From: an uncultured Eggerthellaceae bacterium
GTDB lineage: Bacteria; Actinomycetota; Coriobacteriia; Coriobacteriales; Eggerthellaceae
NCBI GenBank assembly: GCA_910588985.1
Contig: CAJURO010000004.1
Coordinates: 1 to 64,000 of the forward strand
DNA: 64,000 nucleotides
Reading direction: 5' to 3'
The notes under the pieces were generated by a model that was not told the DNA's origin, did no database searches, and saw nothing but the letters and a program-made list of their open reading frames with translations. Positions within the stretch are counted from its first letter, which is position 1. Every line of letters begins with the position of its first letter. Positions 1 through 8,076 of the stretch are shown here, piece by piece. The translations under genes were made by a program, and so were the position numbers.

Positions 1-29
1 CTCCACAGTATCCGATTCTCAAGGTGCCT

Positions 30-79
30 GCCGAGGGTTTCCTCGGCTGCGTCGTAATTGCGACGCGACAAGCTATAAT
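30..79 (+). promoter_or_regulatory. Tandem inverted repeats and a -10-like TATAAT upstream of cca
   Basis: Two perfect inverted repeats lie side by side: GCCGAGG/CCTCGGC with a 4-nt loop (30-47) and GCGTCG/CGACGC with a 6-nt loop (49-66). A TATAAT hexamer follows at 74-79. No good -35 is found 16-18 nt upstream of TATAAT, so the promoter call is weak. The repeats could be the 5' part of a gene running off the left edge, a terminator, or an operator. Confidence 0.3.
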
Positions 80-157
80 ATCAGTATTCGAAAACAAATC
101 AACTACTTTTTCAAAAAAGTCTGGATTTTTTGAAATCTAATCTGAGAAAGGGAGAGT

Positions 158-1579
158 ATGGGCACTCAGGTTACATACCGAGAAGTCGTGAAGAAGCGCG
201 CTGAGAAAGGTCCGCTCCACGCGCGGATCGACATTCCCCTTCCCGATCATGCTGCCTCTATGATCTCTTTCCTTGAAGATGCAGGGTTTGAAGCGTGGGT
301 CGTTGGAGGCTATATCCGCGATTATTTCCTCAAGCGTGAGACCGCCGATGTGGACCTTGCGACAAATGCGGTCTGGCCCCAGGTAAGAGATGTAGCCGAA
401 TCGCATGGAGCAAGAACGTTCGAGACTGGTGTGAAGCATGGCACCATCACGGTCGTATTTCCCGATTGCGATCCTCTTGAGATAACGACCTTCCGCAAAG
501 AAGGGTATTACTCGGATTCTCGCCATCCAGATGATGTTGAGTTCGTGAACTCTGTCTACGAGGATCTTGCGCGTCGCGATTTCACCATCAACGCCATGGC
601 CTACAATCCCGCCTCTGGTCTCCTTGACCCTTATGGTGGTTATAAGGATCTGCGCTCGAAGCTCATCCGCGTCGTTGGCGTTGCGCAAGAGCGCTTCCGC
701 GAAGATGCCCTGCGGATCCTGCGCGCTGTCCGATTCTCCTCCACCCTTGGCTTCGAGATCGAGGTCTTCACCTTCGAAGCGATGATGATGAACAAATGGA
801 GGTTGTCGAACATATCGGTCGAGCGCATAACGCGCGAGCTGAATCAAACGTTGCTTGGGGATCACGTGCATGATGCTCTCGTTGACAATGTCGAGGTCCT
901 TTCATATGTGCTCCCTGAGCTCGTGGCATGCAAAGGCTTTGCCCAAAAGACCACCTACCATATATATGATGTGCTCGAGCACACTGCATATGCCGTTCAA
1001 CATGCAGCGCCGAGCCTCTTGGTCAAGTGGGCAGCTCTCTGCCACGATCTTGGCAAGCCTGGCAGCGCATTCTTCACACCTGATGGCCAAGAGCATTTCT
1101 ATGGACACTCGCGGCTCTCTGCGAAGATCGCACAAGGAATGCTGCGACGATTCCAGTTCTCTGACCATTTCATCAACGATGTCTCTCGCCTTGTCGCGCT
1201 TCACGATTTCAAGAACTTGGAGCCAACAAGGAAGTCGGTCAAGCGAATGCTGCGCAAGCTTGATGGACGAGAGGATCTCTTCTGGGCGCTCTGCGAGCTT
1301 AAAGAGGTTGACGCGAAGGCGCATGCCCCTATCGCTGCAAAGCGCTTCGATCGTGAGCTCACGGAGCGCATCTTCCAAGAGATCCTCGCCGAAGGAGAAG
1401 CTTTCCGCATCTCAGATCTTGAGATAGACGGCGCCGATCTGATCGATCTAGGCTTTGAGACAGGTCCTCAGATAGGCTTCGTGCTCGATTGCCTGCTCAA
1501 TGCTGTCATCGACGGCGAACTTGAGAACGAGCATGAGGTGCTTCTTGATGCTGCCGAGCTCTACCTCGAAGAGGATTAG
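158..1579 (+). CDS. CCA tRNA nucleotidyltransferase / poly(A) polymerase family protein with HD domain
   Basis: A 473-aa class II nucleotidyltransferase that adds nucleotides to RNA 3' ends (CCA to tRNA, or A tails). The head domain has the Gly-Gly pair (residues 50-51) followed by the metal-binding Asp-Val-Asp (64-66). The neck and body include the RRDFTINAMAYN and RFREDALRILRAVRF motifs. An HD phosphohydrolase motif (CHDLGKPG, near residue 295) follows, as in HD-containing actinobacterial CCA enzymes. The start is preceded by GAAAGGGAGAG with good spacing. Sequence alone does not separate CCA addition from polyadenylation. All three tRNA genes in this window already encode CCA, so repair or polyadenylation is a live alternative. 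It stands alone, ending in a shared hairpin terminator. Confidence 0.9.
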   Translation: MGTQVTYREVVKKRAEKGPLHARIDIPLPDHAASMISFLEDAGFEAWVVGGYIRDYFLKRETADVDLATNAVWPQVRDVAESHGARTFETGVKHGTITVVFPDCDPLEITTFRKEGYYSDSRHPDDVEFVNSVYEDLARRDFTINAMAYNPASGLLDPYGGYKDLRSKLIRVVGVAQERFREDALRILRAVRFSSTLGFEIEVFTFEAMMMNKWRLSNISVERITRELNQTLLGDHVHDALVDNVEVLSYVLPELVACKGFAQKTTYHIYDVLEHTAYAVQHAAPSLLVKWAALCHDLGKPGSAFFTPDGQEHFYGHSRLSAKIAQGMLRRFQFSDHFINDVSRLVALHDFKNLEPTRKSVKRMLRKLDGREDLFWALCELKEVDAKAHAPIAAKRFDRELTERIFQEILAEGEAFRISDLEIDGADLIDLGFETGPQIGFVLDCLLNAVIDGELENEHEVLLDAAELYLEED

Positions 1580-1639
1580 CCGCAGATTGCCTCAACTATA
1601 ACAAGAGGGATAAGGCTTCTTTCAAGGAAGGGCAAAAAG

Positions 1640-1671
1640 AAAGCGGTGAGGGCATATCCCTCACCGCTTTT
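1640..1671. terminator. Bidirectional terminator between cca and the cold-shock gene
   Basis: A 12-13 bp stem (AAAGCGGTGAGGG / CCCTCACCGCTTT) with a CATAT loop. It is flanked by T-runs in both orientations (TTTT on plus; TTTCTTTTTG on minus), between two convergent genes. Confidence 0.8.
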
Positions 1672-1698
1672 GACATCGAATGGTTTCGGTGTGCTTCG

Positions 1699-1902
1699 TT
1701 ACTTCTTCACCACATTGCTTGCCTGAAGCTTGCCATTTTGGCCAGTAGTGACATCGAAGGAAACTGCTGCTCCCTCATCCAGGGTCTTGAAGCCGTCCAT
1801 CTTGATCTCAGAGAAGTGTACGAACAGATCCTCGCCATCTTCCTGAGAGATGAACCCATAACCCTTCTCGGGGTTAAACCATTTAACAGTGCCTTCTGCC
1901 AT
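1699..1902 (-). CDS. Cold-shock protein (CspA family)
   Basis: A 67-aa single cold-shock domain protein, the usual size for this RNA-chaperone family. RNP1 (KGYGFI) and RNP2 (LFVHFS) are both intact, and the start MAEGTVKWFNPEKGYGFI is canonical. The start at 1902 is chosen over upstream in-frame codons because AAGAGG sits 8 nt before it. A -10-like TATAGT on the minus strand (1999-2004) would give a leader of about 90 nt, in keeping with the long 5' UTRs of csp genes, but its -35 is poor. It could bind single-stranded nucleic acids constitutively or on cold shift; nothing here distinguishes the two. Confidence 0.95.
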   Translation of the reverse strand: MAEGTVKWFNPEKGYGFISQEDGEDLFVHFSEIKMDGFKTLDEGAAVSFDVTTGQNGKLQASNVVKK

Positions 1903-2076
1903 GCTCATTTCCTCTTTTCCGCTCCCCACAGAAACCGCAGGGACCATAAAACTTGCGCGGATCTAAGACCCGCACGCTTTCACTTCGAAAGCAAGACCAC
2001 TATACGCTACTTTGCAAGGGTTCAGGCGCGCGATTTCAACAAGACAAGCGATTTTTCCGAATTGTTATAAAGCGCC

Positions 2077-2529
2077 TTACGAAAGCGAGCGCAGAAGAAT
2101 GCCTGATTCCTCAAGCATAGACATGGCAAGCTCGTCCGGGTATGGATTCTGATAAACGATCTCAGTGATGCCCGCATTGATGATCATCTTCGCACAAACA
2201 ACACACGGTTGCGTATTGACATAGATAGACGAACCCTCGATGTTGATCCCATAGCGCGCAGCTTGGATGATCGCATTCTGCTCAGCATGCAATCCACGAC
2301 AGATCTCATGGCGCTGCCCTGAAGGGATGCCAAGCTCTTGGCGCAAACAACCCGTCTCCGAGCAATGGCGAAGGCCCGTAGGCACCCCATTGTAGCCAGT
2401 CGCAAGGATGCGCTTGTCCTTGACGATGACAGCTCCAACTCCGCGACGCATGCATGTGGTGCGACTAGCTACTTGATTCGCAAGTCCCATGAAGTATTCG
2501 TCCCAGCTCGGACGTTCGATCTCTCCCAT
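2077..2529 (-). CDS. Deoxycytidylate (dCMP) deaminase family protein, ComEB-like
   Basis: A 150-aa zinc-dependent cytidine/deoxycytidylate deaminase. The zinc and catalytic motif HAEQNAI is at residues 81-87 (His81, Glu83), and the PCVVC motif has the two cysteine ligands (109 and 112). It converts dCMP to dUMP, feeding thymidylate synthesis. The ATG at 2529 has AAAGG 8 nt upstream; a GTG one codon earlier is less likely. It follows glyA by about 25 nt in the rpiB-glyA-deaminase order common in Gram-positives. This links dUMP supply to the one-carbon units that GlyA makes for thymidylate synthase. Confidence 0.88.
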   Translation of the reverse strand: MGEIERPSWDEYFMGLANQVASRTTCMRRGVGAVIVKDKRILATGYNGVPTGLRHCSETGCLRQELGIPSGQRHEICRGLHAEQNAIIQAARYGINIEGSSIYVNTQPCVVCAKMIINAGITEIVYQNPYPDELAMSMLEESGILLRSLS

Positions 2530-2554
2530 CACATCAGCCTTTCACGGAATCGCT

Positions 2555-3811
2555 CTAATAGACGAGCCCTGGATAGAGAGGATGCGCATCCAAGAGCGCC
2601 TGCGCACGCTCGGCGATGCGCTCACACGCAAGGGGGTCGTCAGCATTGAAGACGGTCTCAGAGATGAGCATGCCCACTTCACGGAAATCCTCCTCGGTGA
2701 ACCCGCGCGTCGTTGCAGCAGCAGAGCCTACTCGGATGCCGCTCGTCACGAACGGGGAGCGCTGTTCGTTGGGGATGGTGTTCTTATTGACCGTGATGTG
2801 AACCTCTTCGAGAAGATTCTCCGCTTCCTTACCCGTGACATCGGCAGCCGTAAGGTCAACGAGGCAAAGATGATTGTCCGTGCCGCCCGACACAAGACGC
2901 AAGCCACCCTCTCTGATCCCTTCGCCAAGCGCCGCAGCATTCTTGACGACGTTATCGATATAGGTCTTGAACTCAGGCTTCAGCGCTTCACCAAATGCTA
3001 CGGCCTTCCCTGCGATGACGTGCATCAAAGGACCACCCTGCGAACCAGGGAAGAGGGCTTTGTCGATCTTCTTCGCGATCTCCTCATTGTTCGTAAGGAT
3101 GAACCCTCCGCGTGGGCCACGCAGCGTCTTATGGCTGGTCGACGTGACGACATCGGCGAAAGGAATAGGAGAAGGATGAGCTCCTGTTGCGACAAGGCCT
3201 GCGATATGAGCCATATCAACCATGAGATACGCACCAACGCCGTGCGCGATATCTGCCATGCGCTCGAAATCTATCACACGAGGATACGCGCTCGCACCTG
3301 CAATGATCATCTTTGGTTGATTCTCACGAGCAATGCGCTCGACCTCATCGTAATCGATGACCTCTGTCTCAGGGTCTACTCCGTAGGAAACGATGTTGTA
3401 CATGAGGCCTGAGAAATTGACAGGAGAGCCATGGGTAAGATGACCACCGTTGTCGAGGCTCATGCCAAGCACCGTATCACCAGGCTTAACGAGCGCTATG
3501 TATGCACCAAAATTGGCACTTGCGCCTGAATGTGGCTGCACATTGGCGAACGACGAGCCAAAGAGGCGGCACGCACGCTCTCGTGCAAGCTCCTCGGCAA
3601 GGTCGACCTTCTGACAACCACCGTAATAGCGATGCCCCGGGTAGCCTTCAGCATATTTGTTGGTGAGCACGCTCCCGACTGCTTCCATCACAGCGCGGCT
3701 CGTGAAGTTCTCAGATGCGATCAACTCGATCGAATCACGTTGGCGCCCAAGCTCCTCGTCGAGCACCTCTGCGATCTGGGAGTCGGTTTCACGAAGGTTC
3801 TCAAGGGTCAT
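2555..3811 (-). CDS. glyA: Serine hydroxymethyltransferase
   Basis: A 418-aa PLP enzyme that converts serine and tetrahydrofolate to glycine and methylene-THF. It has the full family length. The PLP-lysine motif (TSTSHKTLRGPRGG) is near residue 225, and the N-terminal IASENFTS and GYPGHRYYGG motifs are present. A strong AAGGAG precedes the ATG. Its start abuts the rpiB stop and it is followed closely by dCMP deaminase, so the three genes are very likely one transcript. Confidence 0.97.
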   Translation of the reverse strand: MTLENLRETDSQIAEVLDEELGRQRDSIELIASENFTSRAVMEAVGSVLTNKYAEGYPGHRYYGGCQKVDLAEELARERACRLFGSSFANVQPHSGASANFGAYIALVKPGDTVLGMSLDNGGHLTHGSPVNFSGLMYNIVSYGVDPETEVIDYDEVERIARENQPKMIIAGASAYPRVIDFERMADIAHGVGAYLMVDMAHIAGLVATGAHPSPIPFADVVTSTSHKTLRGPRGGFILTNNEEIAKKIDKALFPGSQGGPLMHVIAGKAVAFGEALKPEFKTYIDNVVKNAAALGEGIREGGLRLVSGGTDNHLCLVDLTAADVTGKEAENLLEEVHITVNKNTIPNEQRSPFVTSGIRVGSAAATTRGFTEEDFREVGMLISETVFNADDPLACERIAERAQALLDAHPLYPGLVY

Positions 3812-4261
3812 CTATCTCTCCTTAGCTCTCTCAAGTGCGGCAATCTTATCAACGCGGCCAGCATGGCGACCTCCTGCAAACTCGGTCGAAAGGAATGCAT
3901 CGATGATACGCGCATTCTCCTCTGCATCAACAAAACGTCCTGAAACGGAAACGATGTTCGCATCATTATGCTCACGTGCGAGAGCAGCGAACTCAGGCGA
4001 GATCACATTAGCGGCCCGTATGCCATCGATCTTGTTCGCAGCGATGGCCATCCCGATCCCTGTGCCGCAGACAAGAACGCCACGCTCGGCATCGCCGTGC
4101 GCGATGGCACGTGCAACCATCTCAGCATAATCAGGATAGTCAACACGGTCATCAGTGTCAGGCCCGAGATCGATGACCTCGATGCCGTTGCCGCCCATAT
4201 AATCGCGAAGAATCTGTTTCTGCTCGAATCCTGCATGATCCGATGCGATCGCTACGCGCAT
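3812..4261 (-). CDS. rpiB: Ribose-5-phosphate isomerase B
   Basis: A 149-aa RpiB/LacAB family sugar-phosphate isomerase that interconverts ribose 5-phosphate and ribulose 5-phosphate. It has the N-terminal SDHAG motif (residues 7-11) and the catalytic cysteine in CGTGIGMAI (Cys65). The GRFVDAEENARII segment that closes the active site is also present. The start has AAGGAG 8 nt upstream. It is the first gene of the rpiB-glyA-dCMP deaminase set. An allose or galactose phosphate isomerase role cannot be excluded from sequence, but the neighbours favour nucleotide metabolism. Confidence 0.93.
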   Translation of the reverse strand: MRVAIASDHAGFEQKQILRDYMGGNGIEVIDLGPDTDDRVDYPDYAEMVARAIAHGDAERGVLVCGTGIGMAIAANKIDGIRAANVISPEFAALAREHNDANIVSVSGRFVDAEENARIIDAFLSTEFAGGRHAGRVDKIAALERAKER

Positions 4262-4397
4262 GCGAATTCTCCTTCAGCTCGCTTGTCGATCGGATAAGTA
4301 TAGCAGCGGCTTCCTCTGAAAGACCTCCTCGCCCACAGGAAAGACACGCATACCCGACCAAGCCGAAGAGAGCTCTCCACCCTCTCTGAAGCATCCT

Positions 4398-5018
4398 TTA
4401 TGAAAGCACAGCCTCGATCTCGCTCAACGAGATCGATCCCTCACGGAGAAGAGAGAAGGTCTCCCCCGTGCAATCCAAGACAGTTGAAGCGCATGAGAGT
4501 CCCTGCGCCTGCTTCAATGAGGGGCTCTCTACCCAGGGAGCCTGAGAGAGGATACGTGCGTCGATGTCCTCGACCGTATCCGCATCCGACTCTCCTGACA
4601 TGTTCGCTGAAGTCGCAACAAGAGGACCTTCGATGCCATCTTTGCCCATGAGGGCCAATGGCACAGGATGATTCGGCACGCGCAAGCCAATGGTCCCATC
4701 AGCGGATGCGAAAGCCGCAGGAACGTGTGCGCTTGCATGCACGACAAGCGTGAGCGCGCCAGGCCAGAACGCGCGAGCAAGCTGAAGCGTATCATCGGAA
4801 ATACCCTCTCCAAAGATGAAGAACTCTTCGATCGAAGGCAACAACCAGGAAATAGGCTTTTGCGCGGGACGGCCTTTGATCGCGTAGAGCACAGCAGGTG
4901 ATGCGGCATGCAATGCTGAGATGCCAAGGCCAGCCACGGTATCCGTTGGAAAAACGACCGCCTCGCCTCGTTTCAGGCGCATGACGGCTTCTTCAAACGT
5001 GATGCATGCACGATCCAT
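4398..5018 (-). CDS. L-threonylcarbamoyladenylate synthase (Sua5/YciO/YrdC family)
   Basis: A 206-aa YrdC-domain protein. The family makes threonylcarbamoyl-AMP for the t6A37 modification of ANN-decoding tRNAs. The signature FPTDTVAGLG, the KGRP segment and the LVATSANMSG loop are all present. No C-terminal Sua5 domain is present, so it is the short TsaC-like form. The start at 5018 is chosen because the upstream flavoprotein stop is at 5020-5022 and GAGG lies 9 nt before this ATG. An earlier in-frame ATG would overlap the flavoprotein. It is translationally coupled to that gene. Confidence 0.9.
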   Translation of the reverse strand: MDRACITFEEAVMRLKRGEAVVFPTDTVAGLGISALHAASPAVLYAIKGRPAQKPISWLLPSIEEFFIFGEGISDDTLQLARAFWPGALTLVVHASAHVPAAFASADGTIGLRVPNHPVPLALMGKDGIEGPLVATSANMSGESDADTVEDIDARILSQAPWVESPSLKQAQGLSCASTVLDCTGETFSLLREGSISLSEIEAVLS

Positions 5019-5019
5019 C

Positions 5020-6771
5020 TCAAGCATCCTCTTTCGCTTCGCATAATCCATCCACGATACGGCTTGCCACCTTCAGCCCATCTGCAGCCGCGCTCATGAT
5101 GCCACCCGCATAGCCGGCACCCTCACCCGTAGGGTAAAGCCCTTGCGTGTTGGCAGAGCAGAGGCTTTGCGGGTCGCGGATGATCCTGACAGGGGCAGAC
5201 GAGCGCGCTTCAGGCGCGGTCATGACAGCGTCTGGATGAGCAAAGCCGTGTAATCGACGATCGAAAAGAGGGAGAGCCTCGCGCATCGCATCAGTGACGA
5301 ACGACGGGAAGAGCTCATCGAAGCTTACCGATCTCACGCCACGCGGATAGGTTGGATGGACATCGAGAGAGGCTGTTTCATCAGCTCGCGAAGAGGGTGC
5401 AAGAAAATCTCCCACACGAGAGATCGGGGCAGCATACGCACCTGCTTGTTGCGCCATCTCATAGGCACGCTGCTCAAGGTCCCGTTGCAAGTACATGCCA
5501 GCAAGCACATCTTCTCCTGCAAGGTCAGAGGGGTGCACTTCAACGAGGAGCGCCGAATTAGCCTGCCTGCCATCACGAGCATAGCGGCTCATCCCGTTGA
5601 CGCAAACGCCACCTTCCTCGCTCGCAGAGGCAACGACCTCGCCACCAGGGCACATGCAGAAGGTGTACACGCCGCGTCCCTCACTGGTGTGCATGGCAAG
5701 CTTGTAATCAGCAGGAGGCAAAAGCGATGCCGCATTGCCGTATTGGGCGTGATCGATGAGAGCTTGCGGATGCTCGATGCGGGCACCAATAGCGAACGGC
5801 TTGCGCTCAAGCATCACTGCATGCCCCTTCAACATCTCATAGGTATCGCGCGCTGAATGCCCGAGTGCAAGCACGATGCGATCCGTTGGGAAACGATACG
5901 ATTCATCCTTGGCAAGATCTCGCAAGAGCGCGCCTTTGATGATGCGCTCCCCTTTTGGGTCGATGTCGATGTCAAGGTCTTCAAGGAGCGTGTTGAACCT
6001 GACAATGCCGCCCGCCTCCTCGATGCGTTGGCGCAGCGTGCTCACCACGATGCCAAGATAGTCAGTTCCCACATGCGGCTTTGCATCCACAAGGATGCTC
6101 TCAGGCGCGCCTGCGGAAACGAACTCTTCAAGGATGAAGCGTGCGAAGGGGCTTTTCGTGCCCGTCGTGAGCTTCCCATCCGAGAATGTCCCAGCTCCGC
6201 CTTCGCCGAACTGGATATTCGAGTTTGGATCGAGCTCTCCTGTTTCGATGAAACGAGCGATCGTATGCTCGCGTGCTGAAACGGCCTCGCCTCGTTCGAT
6301 AAGCACAGGCTTCAAGCCCGCGCGAGCAAGGTAGAGCGCGCAGAAAAGCCCTGCTGGCCCTGCACCAACGATAAGGGGACGCTGTGCTCCATCTGAGCGT
6401 CCACTTGAAAGATCGGGGATGTCGAGAGGTTCAGGCTGCTCAAATGGTCGAGCCGAAACGCCTGAAGGGAGCGAAGAGCCGTTGCCCTTGCCATGAGAGC
6501 GCGAAGGGCGGTTGCCTGCGCTGCGGTCATGGTCGGTTTTCAGATATGCCTTCGCAATGCGATCATCAACATCAGCAACAGCAGAGACCACATAGGCAAT
6601 ATCAGCCTTCTTGCGTGCATCAATGCTTCGACGCGTCACTTCGACACGGCGAGCATCATCAGAAGAGAGTCCTATGATCTGCATGATGGCCCTCTTCACA
6701 GCCTGATCGCCCTTGTTCATCACGGAAGGAGCGATGCGAATGCCTGAGAAGAGCACGTTCACTGCGAGCAC
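5020..6771 (-). CDS. FAD-dependent dehydrogenase of the COG2509 type
   Basis: A 583-aa protein with an N-terminal domain of about 130 residues and then a Rossmann FAD-binding motif (VGAGPAGLFCALYLARAGL). Later signatures include NIQFGEGGAGTFSDGKL, the cysteine-containing FCMCPGGEVV and the C-terminal GEGAGYAGGIMSAA loop. These are typical of COG2509 uncharacterised dehydrogenases. Substrate and partner are unknown. The start codon is GTG, overlapping the end of the preceding flavoprotein by 13 nt, and the stop lies 1 nt before the tsaC start. These three genes therefore form a tight operon. Function beyond FAD-linked redox chemistry is not assignable from sequence. Confidence 0.85.
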   Translation of the reverse strand: MLAVNVLFSGIRIAPSVMNKGDQAVKRAIMQIIGLSSDDARRVEVTRRSIDARKKADIAYVVSAVADVDDRIAKAYLKTDHDRSAGNRPSRSHGKGNGSSLPSGVSARPFEQPEPLDIPDLSSGRSDGAQRPLIVGAGPAGLFCALYLARAGLKPVLIERGEAVSAREHTIARFIETGELDPNSNIQFGEGGAGTFSDGKLTTGTKSPFARFILEEFVSAGAPESILVDAKPHVGTDYLGIVVSTLRQRIEEAGGIVRFNTLLEDLDIDIDPKGERIIKGALLRDLAKDESYRFPTDRIVLALGHSARDTYEMLKGHAVMLERKPFAIGARIEHPQALIDHAQYGNAASLLPPADYKLAMHTSEGRGVYTFCMCPGGEVVASASEEGGVCVNGMSRYARDGRQANSALLVEVHPSDLAGEDVLAGMYLQRDLEQRAYEMAQQAGAYAAPISRVGDFLAPSSRADETASLDVHPTYPRGVRSVSFDELFPSFVTDAMREALPLFDRRLHGFAHPDAVMTAPEARSSAPVRIIRDPQSLCSANTQGLYPTGEGAGYAGGIMSAAADGLKVASRIVDGLCEAKEDA

Positions 6772-8045
6772 CCGCTCTCGCCCTGAAGCCTCTCAGCTAG
6801 AACCCAACCAGCGAGAAGCCCTGATGCGAATGCCCAATGAAGGTTGAAGCCCCCACAGGGTCCATCGACATCAAGCGCTTCTCCGCAAACGAACAAATGA
6901 GGGATGTCTGTTGCCTCAAGGGTGGTGCGCTCGACAACGCTTGTGTGGATCCCCCCTCGCATGACCTGGCTATGCTCTGCGTCACCAACGCCATCGCACG
7001 TGAGCTCGAAATGCTTCAACTGCCTCGCCAATATCCGCAGTACAGATTCATCCACGCTCGCATTCTCGGGAATGCCGACGCGTTTGAGCATGACGGATGC
7101 AAAGGCAGGAAGCAGAATGCCAGAAAGGCAGTCGAGCGCGCAGGCAGGCATCATGCGCATCTTGTCCATGATCCGCTGACGCTCGATGAGGAAAGCAGTG
7201 AGGTCATCGAGCTCACGATCGGGAAAGAGGTCGAGCACCAGAGCATCTCCTGCGGAAGCGAATCGAGATGCATCGAAGGTCACGATCCCCGAGATGCCAT
7301 ATTTTCTAAAGAGAACCTCCCCTTCATCGGCAAAGATCACCGCACCGTCGCGCAAAACAGAGAGACGAGCATGCACCCGAATGCCGTCAAGCACGCGAAC
7401 ATCCCTCTCAGTTGTTGCGAGCGAGGCAAGAATAGGTCGAAGCGGCGCAAGGGGCAAAGGAAGCTCGATGCTCTGAGCGGCCTTTCCTCCTGGAGCATAG
7501 ATAAGCGCATCGGCATGCAAGACAGACTCATCTTCAAGATGAACCGCAAATCGCTTTTGCGCGCCTTGGGCAGGCACGATCTTGCTTACCCGTACGCCCG
7601 TAAGCACCTCGATACCACTCTTCTCCATCAAGGCACGCAAGATATCAAGAACACTTGATGCCTTGTTCGTTATCGGATAGACACGTCCTTCGCCCGCCTC
7701 TTCCCAAAGAAGCCCAGCATCAGCGAGAAAGCCGATAACGCCGTTTGGATATTCGCAAAAAGACGCCACCGAATGCCTTGATGCTGCATCTTCAAAGGCA
7801 CGAAGCACATCATGCACGAATGAGGGGTCGTTATAGCAATCGGGGTCGATCGCAAGATTGGAGAAATTGCAGCGGCCATTCCCAGACCTTAGGATGGAGC
7901 GTCCGACCTTGTCGCTCGCTTCGATGAGCACGATGCGAACAGATTCTCTCGCGCATGACCCGTACCCTTGAGCGAGCGTGATTGCCAAGGCGCATGCAGC
8001 TGCTAAGCCGCTCGCGCCGCCTCCTATGATGGCTATTTCGAACAT
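6759..8045 (-). CDS. NAD(P)/FAD-dependent oxidoreductase of the HI0933/YhiN family
   Basis: A 428-aa flavoprotein. The N-terminal dinucleotide motif IIGGGASGLAAACALA starts at residue 6. The family signatures GRSILRSGNGRCNFSN and the C-terminal CGEALDVDGPCGGFNLHWAFASG are present. The physiological reaction of this BaiN/YhiN-like family is not settled; some members of related families act as flavin reductases on steroids. It is the promoter-proximal gene of the flavoprotein - flavoprotein - tsaC set. Only a weak ribosome binding site is visible at the start. Confidence 0.87.
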   Translation of the reverse strand: MFEIAIIGGGASGLAAACALAITLAQGYGSCARESVRIVLIEASDKVGRSILRSGNGRCNFSNLAIDPDCYNDPSFVHDVLRAFEDAASRHSVASFCEYPNGVIGFLADAGLLWEEAGEGRVYPITNKASSVLDILRALMEKSGIEVLTGVRVSKIVPAQGAQKRFAVHLEDESVLHADALIYAPGGKAAQSIELPLPLAPLRPILASLATTERDVRVLDGIRVHARLSVLRDGAVIFADEGEVLFRKYGISGIVTFDASRFASAGDALVLDLFPDRELDDLTAFLIERQRIMDKMRMMPACALDCLSGILLPAFASVMLKRVGIPENASVDESVLRILARQLKHFELTCDGVGDAEHSQVMRGGIHTSVVERTTLEATDIPHLFVCGEALDVDGPCGGFNLHWAFASGLLAGWVLAERLQGESGCSQ

Positions 8046-8076
8046 GTGATGATTATAAACGGCTTGGCCTCATCCA

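Noticed and set aside
1..72. Divergent minus-strand gene starting TTG near position 71
   Set aside because: The frame (SRRNYDAAEETLGRHLENR) looks plausible, but it is only about 23 codons long in the window and has no ribosome site. It also covers two perfect hairpins, so it is not supportable as a gene.
2489..3412. Long plus-strand ORF opposite glyA (307 codons)
   Set aside because: A mirror of glyA codon bias. It has no ribosome site and no recognisable motif, while glyA on minus is unambiguous.
6837..7658. Plus-strand ORF of 273 codons opposite the HI0933-type gene
   Set aside because: An antisense shadow with unnatural composition and no family signature.
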